Positions 5,219 through 5,271 of a stretch of DNA of 5,271 nucleotides are shown here, piece by piece. Below the pieces are notes generated by a model. That model worked only from the letters and a program-made list of their open reading frames with translations, searched no databases and had not been told where the DNA came from. The stretch comes from an uncultured Lachnospiraceae bacterium. Its GTDB lineage: Bacteria > Bacillota > Clostridia > Lachnospirales > Lachnospiraceae. A program made the translations under genes and the position numbers. The first letter of the stretch is position 1. The number at the start of each line of letters is the position of its first letter. The stretch spans positions 1-5,271 of the forward strand of contig CAJUNN010000077.1 in assembly GCA_910587955.1 (NCBI GenBank). The letters run 5' to 3'.

Positions 5219-5271
5219 CGGGGTGTGGCTCAGCTTGGCTAGAGCGCCTGGTTTGGGACCAGGAGGTCGCA
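5219..5271 (+). tRNA. tRNA-Pro (anticodon TGG), 3' end cut off by the window
   Basis: The gene begins with the acceptor strand CGGGGTG (5219-5225), followed by a D-arm GCTCAGCTTGGCTAGAGC. The anticodon stem CCTGG/CCAGG encloses the loop TTTGGGA, placing anticodon TGG at 5254-5256, which reads proline CCN codons. The variable loop and the start of the T-arm reach the end of the window; the T-loop and 3' acceptor strand are not seen. It has its own promoter and may head a longer tRNA cluster beyond the window. Confidence 0.95.

Noticed and set aside
1..5271. A mobile element or integrated island between the two tRNA genes.
   Set aside because: No integrase, transposase or duplicated tRNA 3' end is visible, and the genes between are mostly housekeeping with uniform codon use.

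Overview
The window reads as ordinary chromosomal DNA from a low-to-mid GC Firmicute, most likely a Lachnospiraceae-type gut Clostridium. This is inferred from AGGAGG-type ribosome binding sites, sigma-A-like promoters, a HAAS-domain (DUF1700-like) membrane protein, a lectin-like-domain C1 peptidase, and the YpsC-type methyltransferase / RdgB / YfcE-type phosphoesterase grouping. All protein genes lie on the + strand, and the window is bounded by two partial tRNA genes on the same strand.

Layout. Positions 1-63 are the 3' part of a tRNA-Arg(ACG), followed by a strong intrinsic terminator (71-113). A consensus promoter (127-155), embedded in a 9-bp inverted repeat, drives a 165-residue HAAS-domain membrane protein (216-713). 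Next is a 51-codon Ser/Asn-rich mini-gene (820-975) with its own extended -10 promoter candidate, a near-ideal ribosome binding site and its own terminator (992-1019). Its product is of unknown function and contains no Leu, Ile, Val, Phe, Trp or Pro.

From 1098 to 5126 runs a tight five-gene cluster that looks like one operon: a single-domain rhodanese; a THUMP-domain 23S rRNA-type methyltransferase (YpsC/RlmL family); an exported papain-family (C1) protease with a lectin-like C-terminal domain; the XTP/dITP pyrophosphatase RdgB; and a YfcE/MJ0936-type metallophosphoesterase. The last four genes overlap in series by 13, 4 and 4 bases, which implies translational coupling. Three of the five genes are housekeeping (rRNA modification, nucleotide-pool cleaning, phosphodiester hydrolysis); the secreted protease is the odd member.

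After the operon, a textbook TTGACA-17-TAAAAT promoter (5150-5178) leads into the 5' part of a tRNA-Pro(TGG) that runs off the end. No intergenic stretch exceeds about 160 bases. I see no CRISPR, transposon, prophage or defence gene. The best candidates for something undescribed are the Ser/Asn-rich mini-gene and the inverted repeat around the HAAS-gene promoter.
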